64,000 nucleotides of DNA, taken from assembly GCA_963402885.1 (NCBI GenBank), contig OY727099.1, forward strand, positions 3,956,001 through 4,020,000, written 5' to 3'. This DNA is from Antedon bifida (lineage: Eukaryota > Echinodermata > Crinoidea > Comatulida > Antedonidae). Positions 49,060 through 61,958 of this stretch are shown in pieces; the stretch's first letter is position 1; every line of letters begins with the position of its first letter. The position numbers were made by a program, and so were the translations under genes. The notes under the pieces are model-generated. The model searched no databases, was not told where the DNA came from, and saw only the letters and a program-made list of their open reading frames with translations.

Positions 49060-49530
49060 GGGCCTAGGCTAGGCTAGGCCTAGATAGGCTAGGCCTAGTG
49101 GTTAGGTTAGCCTAGGCCTAGCTAGCTATCTGGGCAAAGACTCCCTAGCTCAGTCAGAGCTAACATCCTTCCCTTGTGGATGTTGGCGGCCTTCACAGAA
49201 GTTATTCAAAAAGGGAGGTGAATGGTCTTAATTTAAGCGTTGCTAGGAAAAATAATATTAATATAGCCTCTACTCTAGCCTACTAATATCTAGCCTAGTA
49301 GGCCTAGTACTAGGCCTAACTAACTAGCCTAACCTAGCCTAACTAACTCTAGGCCTAGCTACTACTACTAAATGTGGGGGGATGGATGGATGTAGGCGGA
49401 TGGATGGATGTAGGCTAGGCCTAGCCGCTTTGTTGTATTAAACAATTGTCGAATACATTTTGAGAAACAAGGCCTAGCTAGGCCTAGGATAGAAGGCCTA
49501 TCCCTAGCTAGCTCAAAAAGAAGTAAGACT
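49060..49530. repeat. TAGGCCTA-rich cluster in intron 1 of the kinesin gene
   Basis: More than fifteen overlapping CTAGGCCTAG / TAGGCTAGGC motifs occur, with a GGATGGATG stretch at 49380-49410. It is comparable to the cluster at 8336-8482. Confidence 0.7.
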
Positions 49531-49670
49531 TGCCTAGCCTAGAGGGAAAGATCATGATGATGCAATGAATCAAAGAAATGTAAAATGTTATTTTTCTTTA
49601 TTAATTATGAATAGGCATTTTGGATTGACATTTCATAAAGAACTTTCAATTAAATATAATTTTCTTACAG

Positions 49671-52600
49671 TGTGTTTTCATAAAGTGTTTGTTCTGAAAG
49701 ACAAGAAAAATGGTGAGATACATTATAATTTTTAAAAGGTTTATGACAAATCGAAAGAATAGCAAGGTTTTTGGGGCATTGAACACCATACTGTAGCTGC
49801 AATACAAAACCCGTCTCTTTGCTGTACAGATACTGGTCAATGGTCTATTGTCAGTGGTGGATTCAAGATTTTGAACAATTATAAAAGGAGATGCTGAACT
49901 TACCTAATGTCCTGTCTTTTGCATTGCAATTTTAAAAAGTTATAGTGTTTCATGCTGATTTACAACTGTCTATGATTTCACAATGCACAAAAAGTTCCCC
50001 ACCACCCATGATTTAATAATAACAATAACTATAACTTAACACATAAATTACTGTAACGCCGCTACCCTCAGTTGAAAAAAGAAGTATGTGAAAGTGGATG
50101 GTCCAACTTCATCATAATGTGTGATTTTGTTCCACAAAAAAAACTTTTTATCATACCTTGAGATACCCAGAAAAGATTATAATGGAATACACAGTCTTCA
50201 ATACATATTAAAGATGCATTGTCCCTTGAAACACAAAAAAGAAGGTCAAAATATTCTAATTTTTAAATTGGCCATATCAAAGTTATTCACTTTAAGTCGA
50301 AAATTCGAGCCAAAAACAACAAGTTTACGTAATTAACAGGTAAATTAATTTGATTACATTTCGTCTGGAAAATCGTCGCGAGCGAAAGTAAACAAAGATT
50401 TCAAACCACGAGTATGCATTATGCATGATGCTAATTAGGATTGTTTACAACTCATCACGGTTGAGAAGGTGTTTTCACACAGATCGCGAAGAAGTTTTAT
50501 GATTATGCATACAGAGTAGCCAAACAAGCGCATTGCACTATGAGATATGTTTTGATCGAAAACTTTGACTGTAAGTTATTTTTTGAACAAAAAAACGTCT
50601 GTATTTCAGTTAAATGATTTTTTTTCCGACTAATTTTTGGTGAAAGTTTATAACTATTATGATAATTCAAAATGACCCACTTTTTTCGAAATCTTTTTTT
50701 TTAATTTTTTTGGATTTAGTCAAAGGGACAATACATCTTTAATTAAATTTCACTGTAATAATTGACCTGACAGCAAAATGATAAATTAGGAATAAGAAAT
50801 TAACGGTTCTTTTGACTTAATTTTTTTTTTCATTCAGTCTAAAAAAGCGGAGAGCATCAAAGTTGTTGTGAGATGTCGTCCACTTAACAGCAAAGAAACA
50901 GCTGCTGGCCATAAACGCATTGTTGAGATGGATGTAAAGAAAGGCGTGGTTCTGCTTAGTAATCCAAACAGTCAAGGCGAGGCATCAAGAAATTTTACCT
51001 TTGATGCAGTTTACGATTGGAAGTAAGTGCATTTGAACATTTTAATATCGCAACCAATGCAACCAATACAACATGCGATTACATTAAATCCATCGACATT
51101 CAGCCTAGGCTTAAATGTATTTTTTTGAAAATATATTATAGAAAGCATCTGAATCAAATTTGGTAAGAATTCTTGCCTCATATTTTTTAACTATTTAAAA
51201 AAAATATCGTGAATTGAATATACAGTATGTAATTTTAAGCACAGTGGGAGATCCCTCTGCTCGAGCACTAAACGCACACAGCCAGTATCATCAATTCAGA
51301 ACATTTTAAAATACAAAAACATAATGAAGAAAGGATTGGATTTGTTAAGAAACTTTTTTAGTATTATTAGGATTGTTAACCATTGATGCCTAAATGCCCT
51401 AAATTGTTCACCTCTGCCTTGGAGGAAATGTTTCACCCCTGTATATTTGTGGGTTTATTTGTGGGTTTGTTAGTTTGTGCGTATGTTGTTGGTTTGTTTG
51501 TGGGTATGTTGTTGGTTTGTTTGTGAGTATGTTGTTGGTTTGTTTGTGAGTATGTTTGTTTGTGAGTATGTTTGTTTGTGAGTATGTTTGTTTGTGGGTA
51601 TGTTTGTTTGTGGGTATGTTGTTGTTTGTTTGTGGGTATGTTTATTTCTGGATCTGTTTGTTGGATTGTTTGTGAATATTCTAAAAGGGTCACACTCTTT
51701 TCACAACAAATAAATTGATTTCAGTTCGATACAAAAGGCGTTATATGATGAGACATTCCGCCCCTTGGTGGAGTCTGTTTTGAATGGTTTTAATGGTACA
51801 ATCTTTGCATATGGACAGACAGGTACTGGGAAGACTTACACCATGGAAGGTAATCATTTTTTGAATAAATAGAGCTCAAAAGACATAGTTTTAATAATGT
51901 TGCCCTTTGTTACCAATAAAGATGCAATTTTTAATTTGTTTATATACTATATTATAGTATTGCCTCTTTCACATTGCCAGGCAAAACTTTGGAGTTTTTC
52001 CACATCCAAGCATCAGCAACTGTGTTTTGTTTAGTGTTTGTAAACTTTGGAATTTTTTTGTGAAGGGAATGATGAGGTAAATTCTCCATCTACAATACTG
52101 AACCACATTAATTTTTTTTTTTTTGGTTTCTAGGTGTGCGGGGCGATGTTGAAAAAAGAGGTGTGATACCAAACTCTTTCGACCATATATTCACTCACAT
52201 TGCCCGTAGTCAAGACCAACAGTTTTTAGTAAGGGCATCGTATTTAGAAATTTATCAGGTAAGTTAGGTTTGCTACACAGGGATGGATTTCAGGACTGGA
52301 CTGATGACACATTATGTTCAATTCTGGTTCATTCCCACTGCGCCATATTGGTTTCTCTTTGTGACCATAGTAAAGAAAAAAGAAGAAGCCAACATCTCTT
52401 ACCTACAGAAGGCTAAATATATAACTGTTAATTAATTGAAATTCTAACTCACACTCATTGGTTTTGAGATCACCATTTGTTAATAATAATATGTATCGTT
52501 TCTTTCTCTGAAAAGAAATTGGAAGATAATTTACAGTAATTCTCTTCCAATTTTTTAATAATCTTCTATAGTAAGTCAAAATTAATGAATTATTCTATAA

Positions 52601-55600
52601 AATGAACTCCTTCATTAAATATTCATTAGCCGTATATATTTATTTCATGAGCTTAATATCCTATCATCATTCAATGTAAATGAACAAGATGAATAATTCT
52701 ATGTAATTTGAACTGATATATTCCCTACTGTATATAGGAAATTGTGAATTTCTTAATACAGTGTATCATGTTCATTATTATTTTGTAAAAATTGTGATCT
52801 ATGGTTCCTTTTAGTCATGCGATGCATACTTTGACTCATTCAATTATAAATGTCTATATATTTCCTGTATCTAGGAAAAAATGCACCATGATACAGTGTA
52901 TCATGGTGCATTATTTTTTTGTCATATGTGATGCATGTGTCATATATTATTATTAAAACCTATTTTAATTCCTTAGGAAGAAATTCGAGATTTATTAGCA
53001 AAGGACCAAAGTAAGAGACTAGACTTAAAAGAACGTGCTGACACAGGAGTTTATGTAAAGGTATACGATTTAGCGTTATATTTTACTGTGTATTGGAATA
53101 TTTTTTTAGTCGATGCTTTAGAGCAGTAACAACTTAATATCTGGTCCAAACCATATTTTATTATATTTTATATTTTTATTATCGCACTAATTGGAGGAAT
53201 TTTTTTTTTTTTATTCTTTATTTATTCTTTATTTCAAGCCAACAGTGTAAAACATCAATAACAGGTTGAAAATAAAATAACTAAACTATAAAATATAAGC
53301 CAATATAAATATATATACAAAAATGTAAATAAGATTATTTAAAAAATTTCATTTTTTGGTATTGACTATACTATATTAAGATAAAGAATTTTGAAAACAA
53401 TCTTTGATTGATTTTAAATAGAAACAAAAATATAAATATTGGAGGTCCTCAGTGGAAAGTTTTTTTCTTTGGTAATATCCTCAGTTTATTAAATAATATT
53501 GTTTTCTTGTACCTTTTTTCATTTATGTCCTATTGTTTATAAGTTGTATAATTTAATGAACTGAATTAAAATGAATGAATTAACTTTTGTGTTTTTCAGG
53601 ATTTATCATCCTTTGTTACCAAAAGTATCAAAGAGATTGAACATGTTATGAACGTAGGGAACACTAACAGATCTGTAGGGTGAGTTTGTAAAATTTATTG
53701 TGCCCTCTATTGGTTGGTATTAGTAGTTATTTATAGTGACAATTGATTGCGCCCTCAATTGGTTGGTGGTTTATTTGTGTTGAACGTAGGGAACAGTAAC
53801 AGATCTGTAGGGTGAGTGTGTACATCTAATTGTGCCCTCTATTGGTTGATACTAGTAGTTATTTATATTGACAATTATTGATACCGCCCTCAATTGGTTA
53901 GCAGTTTATTTGAGTGTGTAAATCTAATTGTGCTCTATTGGTTGGTACTAGTAGTTATTTATAGTGATAATTGGTTGGTTGTTTATTTGTGTTGAATATT
54001 CCCTCCCCACCCGATGTTGATTCAAGATGAAAGCAAACCAACAGTAGATGTGTTATCTTTTGAAAAAACAAAGTTGTGTGTTTATTTTATTTCAACAATA
54101 TTTAACAATGGTCCATCCAGCCGAAGCTGATCATTAGGGACTTTCACTAAAAAAACATGCAACAATTAATAATATTTATCGCTTAAAAGCGCCCTGCATT
54201 TTGCGTTACATTAAATTGAAATTTATCACTATTATTATAAAGCAATGCTTTTGCGAATATTTTCATTTATTGAAAGTCGAATGTCCTGCTATAGCCCAGT
54301 TCCGATTCCTTAAAATAGAACACTCAATCTTTCAACTCAATCTACTGTTAAATATTCTTTATTCTATTCTGATTGTATATTCATTTTTTGTATGTGATTT
54401 TATACTCAGAGCTACCAATATGAATGAGCACAGTTCAAGATCTCATGCCATATTCATAATCACAATCGAATGTAGTCAGGTAGGTATACTTATACTGAAA
54501 AGCTTTATTTGTCCATTATCATAATAAAATAACAATGAAAATTCATCTAAAAGATTGCCAAATCAGATAAAAAAAACAGATAAATATAAAATATAAGCAA
54601 AAATTCATATACAGAATACACACACATTTTTGCACACAACTTGCAATTACAATTTAGAAGTTAATGATAAAAAGTTGTTTAAAAAATTTCATTTAAATAT
54701 CCCATTTACACTATTCACCATCTCAGAAGTTTTATGGCCCAGTCACAGAAATGGACTTCCTATGGGCAGGAATATTAGAATTAGAAATGAGAAACTAAAA
54801 TAAAAGCTCATATTTTGTTTAGTGTTTTGGCAAGGCCAGTCAATAGGTATTTTAACCAAAGAAATGTATGAATTTATTGTGGAATCTTTGCTTATACTGT
54901 AGGTGGGATTAGACGGTGAGAACCATATATGTGTAGGCAAATTGAACTTGGTAGATTTAGCAGGCAGTGAACGACAGGGAAAGACAGGTGCAACAGTAAG
55001 TATTGCTAAGGGATCATAATAAAATTATCTACTGCAGTTACTGCAGTAACTAATTTTTCCTATACTGTATTATTAAAAAAATTCAGATGCCATTGGAAAA
55101 AACAGTGTGTATGATAACCTCCAAAATGTGCTATATATTGCATAAACAGTTATAGAGTAAATATACATTTAGAGTAATTAAATTGAAGTTACTGCAGTAA
55201 CTGCAGTAGATTATTTTTGACATGATCCCTAAATATATTAAAACTGTTAATCAACTGTATTTATTCTGACCAATATACAAAAAAATGCTAAAAATAACAA
55301 TACTAAGTAATAATGTAATCAGTGTTACTATTAGTGCAGCTGCTTTTTGCATAATTTAAATGTACTGTTTTTTTTTAAATCATAAACATACAGTGATCAT
55401 TTGTTTTTGTAAGTAGGTTATTTTATAAATACTAATTCATAATTCTCAAATAAAATATTGGTTTCCTTTTATTCATGCATTTTTTGAATAATTCATATTT
55501 TTACTTCATGTGGATACTGTAATTTTTATTTGGTTTCTGGATTATACAAAAATATGTATGGTTTTGGTGAAAAATATTATGAATGAAATTGGTAATTTTT

Positions 55601-58600
55601 ATTTAATTTGGTATATTATAATTCCTTTTTTCTGTTTCTGTTTTATTGTTTCTATACAAATCAGAGAATGTAAATAGGCTTCAAGAGGTCAAAAGTGTCC
55701 CCTTAGTTGTGTGTGCTGAATAGGAGTTATCTGTAGTGTTAAGACATAATATGTTGTCCCTCGTATGTTTCATAGACAAGTCTCCCTTGAATATGGGTAT
55801 CCTACAGGAGGGATTTCACTCTATTATAATAGTACTGTCTTAAAATCAACCTACTAACTAAGAAATCTGATCTTTAATCTTTAATTCGTGTTATTTTTTT
55901 ATCAAACAACAAATACTATCTTTTCATTCAGGATTTGGTCACTTCATTTTTATACTGTATATTGTTTTTAAATGTACTACTTTAAACAAGGATTATGTTC
56001 CGATTATTTGAGATAATTTTTTTTTTTTTTGGAAAAATTATTAATGTTATTATTACCTTATTCCTCAACCTCTATAGAGAGATTTTGTTATAGAAATGTT
56101 TTAGTTATAAAACGCCATAAGTTTTAACAAATGGACCATCCTTCATTAACGATGGTATTAAATTATTAAATAAATCCATACCAATATTTTTAATTAAATG
56201 ATTTTATCCTGCAGGGTGTACGTTTAAAAGAAGCGACAAAGATCAACCTGTCGCTGTCGGCACTAAGCAATGTCATCTCAGCTCTTGTTGATGGACGTAG
56301 CTCACACATACCCTACCGTGATTCCAAGCTAACCCGTCTTCTGCAAGACTCCTTAGGTGGCAACGCTAGAACCGTGATGGTAGCCAACATTGGGCCTGCC
56401 AGTTATAATTTTAATGAAAGCATTACCACACTAAGGTATACAATTCATTTTGCTGTGAAGATTGAAATAGTTGACTGTACAGCCATCTATTTAATTGTAT
56501 CACTAACATTTATTTATTAGAGCGAGTGAGTGGCCGAGCGGTTAAGACAGTGGAACCGTAATACGTTGCCATAATAATAATAATAATAATAAAAACTTGA
56601 TTTAATCACGGTAACACTTGTTCACCTCAATGATGTTTTTCGACAAGACCATAAGACATTATACACTATTTAGCAATTAAACAATTAACAACAAGAGTTT
56701 ATCTTGACAATGACAATGAAACTTAATACTAAAGATATTAATTAAATTATTACTAAGGATTTAACCAAAAACTGAAAATCTTAATTTACACATCTACATT
56801 AATAACATTGGCAAGGGTTCGAGACTCACTCGCTCCATGGTTCTGGTGGTAGAACAAGTCTTCTCGGATAAGGACTATAAACCGTAGGTCCAGTGTACAC
56901 ATCTGGCTCATGTGCACTTTAAAGAACCTAGTACATTTTCGAGACAAGTAGGGGGTTACCCTGGTGTACTAGTCCACACACAGCCACTGTCACAAACTCA
57001 TCATATACGTATGTGAAATAAAATAATAAATATGCAGTGCCTCTGCCTTAATCGCTCAGCCACTTTCTGATTCTAATCATAATCTTCATCATTATCAATC
57101 ATCATCATTGGTATCCTTCAACATCATCTGTTGCATCCCTGTTGTAATAATAAATAAATAAAATATTTTATTATTAGAATGAAATATTGAGATTTACTTA
57201 TTATATATTATTGATATTTTGTTAGGTATGCTAATCGTGCAAAGAATATCAAGAATAAACCAAAGATAAATGAAGATCCAAAAGATGCGCTGCTGCGTGA
57301 GTTCCAAGATGAAATCTCAAGGTTAAAGGCTGAACTCACCAAAAAAGGAGGAGGAGGTGGTGGTGTAGGATCGTCAGTAGGAAAGAGGAAACGTAAAAAG
57401 AACAGAGGAGGAAGACAAGGTAACATAAACATAATACCTGTTTAATAATAGCTAGATTGTAAAGCTCAATTTATCAATCAATTTTGATAGATTATGCTTC
57501 GTTCCCACTAGGATTCAAAGTAAGGATGTAAGCACAACACAAGTAACTTGACCAATCACAAGTGATGTATTATTGAACTTTCGCTTGCCAACTCACTTGC
57601 GAAATGCTGTGTACTTTTTGTCAGTTCTCTGTTTTTTTTTAATATATTTGCAGTATATTTAATATAATAAAAATACGTCCACACTATATTTACGCCTGTT
57701 GAGAAGATCGGGCCTTCCAGCCCTCGAAACCTAAAAACCAAAAACAATATCCCTCTAGGCAATGATGCCAAAAATGGTACCAATGGGTTTTGAATGCTGG
57801 CCTAACGCCTTAGCTTCTGCAGGACCTGCCCATTCAGCCAATCGAAACATTAGTATTTTATCAATAGCCATAGTGCCCCCTATTTAGGCATAGATAGTGT
57901 GAATTCATGCCTAGGTGTAAATGCAGCCACTATGTAATAAAAATGATACATTTCCAGGAGAACCCGGATCAGATGGAGAAATAGAAGAAGATAGTGATGA
58001 TGAAGTTGAAGTGATGGACGAGGCTGAATTATACAAAGAGGCTCAGCAGAAACTAGAGCATGAGAGGCAGACGATTCTTGCTAATCAGAATATGATAGCA
58101 GAGGTTTGTTGGTACCTTGATTTTATGTTATTTAAGATTAAGTTACACTAGTTGGACAACTCTACCCCTGGACAACTAAATTTGATGAATTATCCCTCGG
58201 CATATTACTCTAGCCATTTATCCCTTTAGTAGCTTGATTTGTAGTTGGGTAGTTGTAATGTTTAGTAGGTAGTTATCCAAGATAATTTGGCATATTTGAC
58301 TGGGGTTTTTTTTAGAAGATAAAACTCCTCAAAATCCTCACTGTTTATATGCAAGCAGTGTGAGGTGTTTGCAAGTGACCAATCCAATATGCCTTTAGTC
58401 TAGAGATTTGTCCTAGAATCTTTTTCCTTGATGATGAGTCACTATCTGGAATGAAAGAAAAGAAACAGTTTTTTGTCAATGATTTACGATTGAATTTTGT
58501 CGATTCTAGGTCCTTTGGTAAATTTAGTAAATAATTGCTTCACTGAGTGACTCTAAATCTTTTGATTGGATAGTGATTGAAAAATTATTTTTTAACTACA

Positions 58601-61600
58601 GGAAAAAGAAAAGATTTTATCAGAAATCAAGTTAAAGCAGACTGACCTAAAGAAACAACATCAGGCACAAGACGCTCTCAACTCCAAGATCAAAGCAATG
58701 GAGAGTAAACTATTAGTTGGTGGTAAAAGTATCATAGACCACACGAATGAGCAGGAGAAAGAGTTGGAGAAAAAGCATCTACAGTTAGCAGAGCAACACG
58801 TTAGAGTCTTTATATTAAAGATAACAAAATAGTTCTATATACACTATCAAAGTTTATGTGACAAAAAATGTGATGAGCCCATATATGGACATGATGATGT
58901 CATATCACTAACATATTTGAGCATATCACTACTATATTTAAGTGATTTCTTTCATTCCTTGTCTAATATTCTTTTAAATAAGTTCCTGATCCAAATGTGC
59001 TGACTGTAAGCTCCCAGTTGAGATATATTTTTCCTCTAAATGGCAAAATAGTTATTTAAAGACTTCCTTCTCTAGATGGCTAAATATTCCAAGCACCCTC
59101 TGCGCATAAGTTCTTGCTCTAAAGTATTTCAAACACTCGTCAAAGAATGTCTCAGCTGAAAAGGTTTTTGTTGTTCCCATGCCCAGAAGAGCATATTTGG
59201 ACAAGTTTTCACCCTAAATTGTTAAAGTTATATACTATTATAAGCAGAGGGAAATTATTCTCAGCTCCAAAAATATCTTTAGAAAGCACATTTAAGAATT
59301 CCTCGACCCAATTAAAAAGCATCATGAATATTAATTAGGTAGCTATGTCGACGAGCAATTTTCAGAAACTAGGCCAACGCTCTCAATGCGCTGTACATAT
59401 TATTATCTCGGTCCCGGTTTTTGGATCAAACATACTCCCAAAATAATGCAGCTAGTAATCAGTGCAAAGTTGTGTCTTGATCTTACCGGTACCCATTTTA
59501 TACACCTGGGTGGAGAGAGGCAAATGTAAGTAAAGTGTTTTTTCTAAAGGATACAAGCAATGCTGCGAGAGTTGAATTTGAACCACGATCAGTTATCCAA
59601 CATCCAACACACTGCGCCACACACCCTCATAATATAATAATATTGTAGATCATACCTGCTAAGCTGCCTTTTTAAAAAAGCACCCTTCAAAAATAATTCC
59701 CTATATTGATGAATGAACTAAAAACTTGCTCATATTTATATGTAAAAAAGGAATCTCTTTGATTTAACAGCGTAAAGAACGAGAAATGGAGCAAGCCTTG
59801 GAAGAAAAACATGATATCCATAAAGTACTTAAAGACACATATGGTTCCTTACAACAAGAAGTCGATATCAAGACAAAAAATTTAAAGAAGGTATGTCACG
59901 TTTTATTTTATCCTGTATTATGAACATTTTTACTGCATAATCACAATCATAATTGTGCTGAGCATAGGTTACTGTATCCATTTACTTTAAAATAATTGTT
60001 TAAAACGATATTTGGTATTTTGAAAAATACACTTTTTGAATATTTTGTTCTTTGTGTAGTTGTTTGGGAAGCTTCAACGCGTAAAATGCGAAATACAAGA
60101 TTTGCAAGAAGAGCATTTAATGGAACGACAAAATCTGGAACAGACGCAGAATGAGTTGACCCGTGAACTTAAACTCAAGTAAAGTTTACACACATACAAT
60201 ATTACCTATCAATTAAAAATTGAATACTTATTGGCGGTCTAGATCATCATTATTAATATTATTTTTCACCTTTAATTATTTGAAAACTCAACATCTAAAT
60301 AGAAAAACAATCGTTTCAGACATTTTTTTTTGCATTATAAATTTAAAATCATACCATAAACCATCAGATATTACAGTATACTCAACTCAATTATATTTCC
60401 ATGGGCTTATACTAACAACTGTATAATGGGAAATATGATGAAATTCATACTGAAATAGTTGTGTGTGTTTTTGTAGTAATTGGGTGTTTTCCCCCAAATA
60501 TTCAAAAGCAGCAGAAATATAACTGGCATAGTTTTTATTTCCAAGCTAGTATATTTTACCAGAACTTATGTAGTTCAGCTTGTTCATTAAAAAAAATCTA
60601 TGTTAGCTTTTATATCTTTGTTTCTATTGATTTAGATTATTGATAATTGAGAATTTTATCCCACCTGAGGAGAAAGCAAAGATTTCGAGTCGAGCAGAAT
60701 TTGATGAAGAAGGTGACCAGTGGAGCCTGAAACCTCTAGCGAAAACAGAAGGGTAGACATATTTACTTATTTACTGTTGCCTCTCAATTTTGTTTCACAC
60801 ATTATAAATATTAGTGCTTACTCTTTAAACTGAATACTATCAGTTTTTGGTGGTGCAGTCAACATTTCATAAACCATACAATGTTGGGCGTTGCCCATAT
60901 AGGGATGTAAGCCTACTAAAGAATAAAAAAAAAAATTAAAACAGTACTTGGAGATGGGGTACTGTGGTTGCTATGTTGAAAATACTGACTGAAAAAACCC
61001 CATTAAAACAAGCTATAGGCTTCAGGGTAAAACACAAGTAGCTTCTTCACTCAGTACAGTTACTGCACATGTACGTCCATGCCCATTGTCTAGTGTTTTA
61101 ACCAGACAGTTGTTGTGTAAGAATGCATTTTACAGTGTCTTTATTCAGCACAGCAGCAGGAAGTCTTGTTTACTGCCTATCCATTTTGACTGTACTTAAT
61201 AATACATGTTTTATTTTAGGCCTACACAAATGGCTAAAAGGCCAGTAACAGCATCAGGTAACAGGAGACCAATCACTGACTATGCCAAGACGATCGCTCG
61301 AAGAGGATCAAACCCTAGATATAAGGTATGGTTTTTCCCTCAGGTTGTACATACAAACGATGAATCTCAAGCAATGAAGGAAGAAGGCAACTATTACTAT
61401 GTTGCAAGCCACATGTTAGTCGTTTCACATCAAGTGTAGAATGTTTTCTAAGTACTGTATAGAAAATTTAGCGTAAACAAGTATCATTCTATAGTAAATA
61501 GCAACTTAAGTAATAAACTTAAGCTCTGTTTACACTATCAAACTAATTTGAAAAAAAAAGGGTGATATTCCCAAATATGGTAGTAATATGACATCATCAT

Positions 61601-61958
61601 GTCCATATATGGGCACATCACATTTTTTTGTCACATAAAGTTTGATAGTGAGACAGACATTTTTATAGAAATTATAGGAATTTTGGTATATAGGTACAGT
61701 ACTTTAGTTATAGCATCTCTAATTTTAGAAAGCTAGTTATATCATCTTTATTGATAGTAAATTAGTTTATATAGCAACTGATGAAATTTCCTAATGGAGA
61801 ATTTACGATATTTTTAAGGCTGAGAACATTTTAAAGATTGACCTTGACATGCCAAACAGGACGACACGAGATTACGAAGGACCAACAGTTGCACCACGTG
61901 TACAGGCCGCTCTAGATGCCGCCCTTAAAGATGAAGAAGATATAGATATTGATATTTC
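49671..61958 (+). CDS. KIF3B: Kinesin-II motor subunit KIF3B (KRP95-type), nearly complete
   Basis: Coding exons: ATG at 49710-49712 (exon from 49671), 50838-51022, 51725-51849, 52134-52258, 52977-53060, 53600-53679, 54410-54479, 54903-54995, 56215-56435, 57226-57419, 57958-58103, 58602-58799, 59771-59890, 60060-60178, 60636-60752, 61220-61325, 61819-61958. Phases agree throughout, giving 708 codons; human KIF3B is 747 residues, so only the C-terminal tip is missing, off the right edge. The motor has the P-loop GQTGTGKT (93-100), switch I NEHSSRSH (206-213) and switch II DLAGSE (242-247). The neck reads [20 protein letters not shown], then a Gly/Lys-rich and an acidic stretch ([17 protein letters not shown]). 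The stalk has [20 protein letters not shown] and [20 protein letters not shown]; the tail has [14 protein letters not shown], all KIF3B hallmarks. The family pairs with KIF3A and KAP in heterotrimeric kinesin-2, moving cargo to microtubule plus ends and driving anterograde intraflagellar transport. Confidence 0.95.
50207..50744. mobile_element. Non-autonomous element with terminal inverted repeats (family 3)
   Basis: ATTAAAGATGCATTGTCCCT at the left is answered by AGGGACAATACATCTTTAAT at the right, about 540 bp apart, in the first coding intron of KIF3B. No transposase frame is visible. Confidence 0.7.
51440..51680. repeat. TTTGTTTGTGGGTATG minisatellite
   Basis: Degenerate 12-22 bp units of GTTTGTTTGTGRGTATGTTG are tandemly arranged in a KIF3B intron. 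The opposite strand is open but is only low-complexity Thr/Asn/Lys/Gln. Confidence 0.85.
53210..53330 (-). mobile_element. Probable LINE 3' end, reverse orientation
   Basis: TTTATTCTTTATTTATTC and TTTATTTCAAGCCAACAGTG followed by A-rich text resembles LINE tails read from the minus strand. It lies in a KIF3B intron. Confidence 0.4.
53645..53995 (+). repeat. Tandem duplication that includes the end of KIF3B exon 53600-53679
   Basis: About 132-bp units (AACGTAGGGAACA at 53651 and 53783) repeat with decay. The second unit carries the last 29 bases of the exon and a good donor, ATCTGTAGGGTGAGT, at about 53801-53815. The third unit has lost the exon part. Confidence 0.8.
54105..54160 (-). mobile_element. 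SINE 3' end fragment, reverse
   Basis: The minus strand reads GTCCCTAATGATCAGCTTCG then GCTGGATGGACC, matching the body end of the SINE at 28944-29212. Confidence 0.65.
54490..54665 (-). mobile_element. LINE-like 3' end, reverse orientation
   Basis: ATACTGAAAAGCTTTATTTG and TCCATTATCATAATAAAATA match the block at 46767-46940, including the downstream ACACACACAT...TTGCACA stretch. Two dispersed copies of one element. Confidence 0.65.
55007..55232. mobile_element. MITE with TACTGCAGTTACTGCAGTAA ends
   Basis: TAAGGGATCATAATAAAATT and CTACTGCAGTTACTGCAGTA at the left are mirrored by TACTGCAGTAACTGCAGTAG and GACATGATCCCTAA at the right, about 226 bp apart in a KIF3B intron. No coding capacity. 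Confidence 0.75.
56520..57000 (+). mobile_element. tRNA(Leu/Ser)-derived SINE with a nested insertion
   Basis: The head GCGAGTGAGTGGCCGAGCGG then TTAAGAC (A-box) is separated by about 250 bp from GGGTTCGAGACTCACTCGCT (B-box and acceptor side). GCGAGTGAGT and ACTCACTCGC would pair perfectly over 10 bp. The interposed segment starts with an ATA-repeat and looks like a reversed element with an ATT tail. The SINE body follows (GATAAGGACTATAAACCGTA, GTGCACTTTAAAGAACC, TTCGAGACAAGTAGGGGGTT). Confidence 0.7.
57030..57070 (-). mobile_element. SINE head fragment, reverse
   Basis: The minus strand reads AAGTGGCTGAGCGATTAAGG then CAGAGGCACTGC, the A-box part of the same tRNA-derived family. Confidence 0.55.
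57490..57615. mobile_element. MITE family 2 copy
   Basis: GCTTCGTTCCCACTAGGATT, CTTGACCAATCACAAGTGAT and CAACTCACTTGCGAAATGC match the inverted arms of the copies near 29580 and 32715, with decay. Confidence 0.55.
58833..58942. mobile_element. MITE family 1 copy
   Basis: TACACTATCAAAGTTTATGT, GATGAGCCCATATATGGACA and TGATGATGTCATATCACTAA are conserved; the right end is lost. Confidence 0.75.
61520..61652. mobile_element. MITE family 1 copy
   Basis: TTAAGCTCTGTTTACACTAT at the left and TTTGATAGTGAGACAGAC at the right flank a complete semi-palindromic core. It lies in the KIF3B intron between 61325 and 61819. Confidence 0.8.

Noticed and set aside
51433-51693. Thr/Asn/Lys/Gln-repeat frame on the minus strand
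   Set aside because: It is the complement of an intronic minisatellite.
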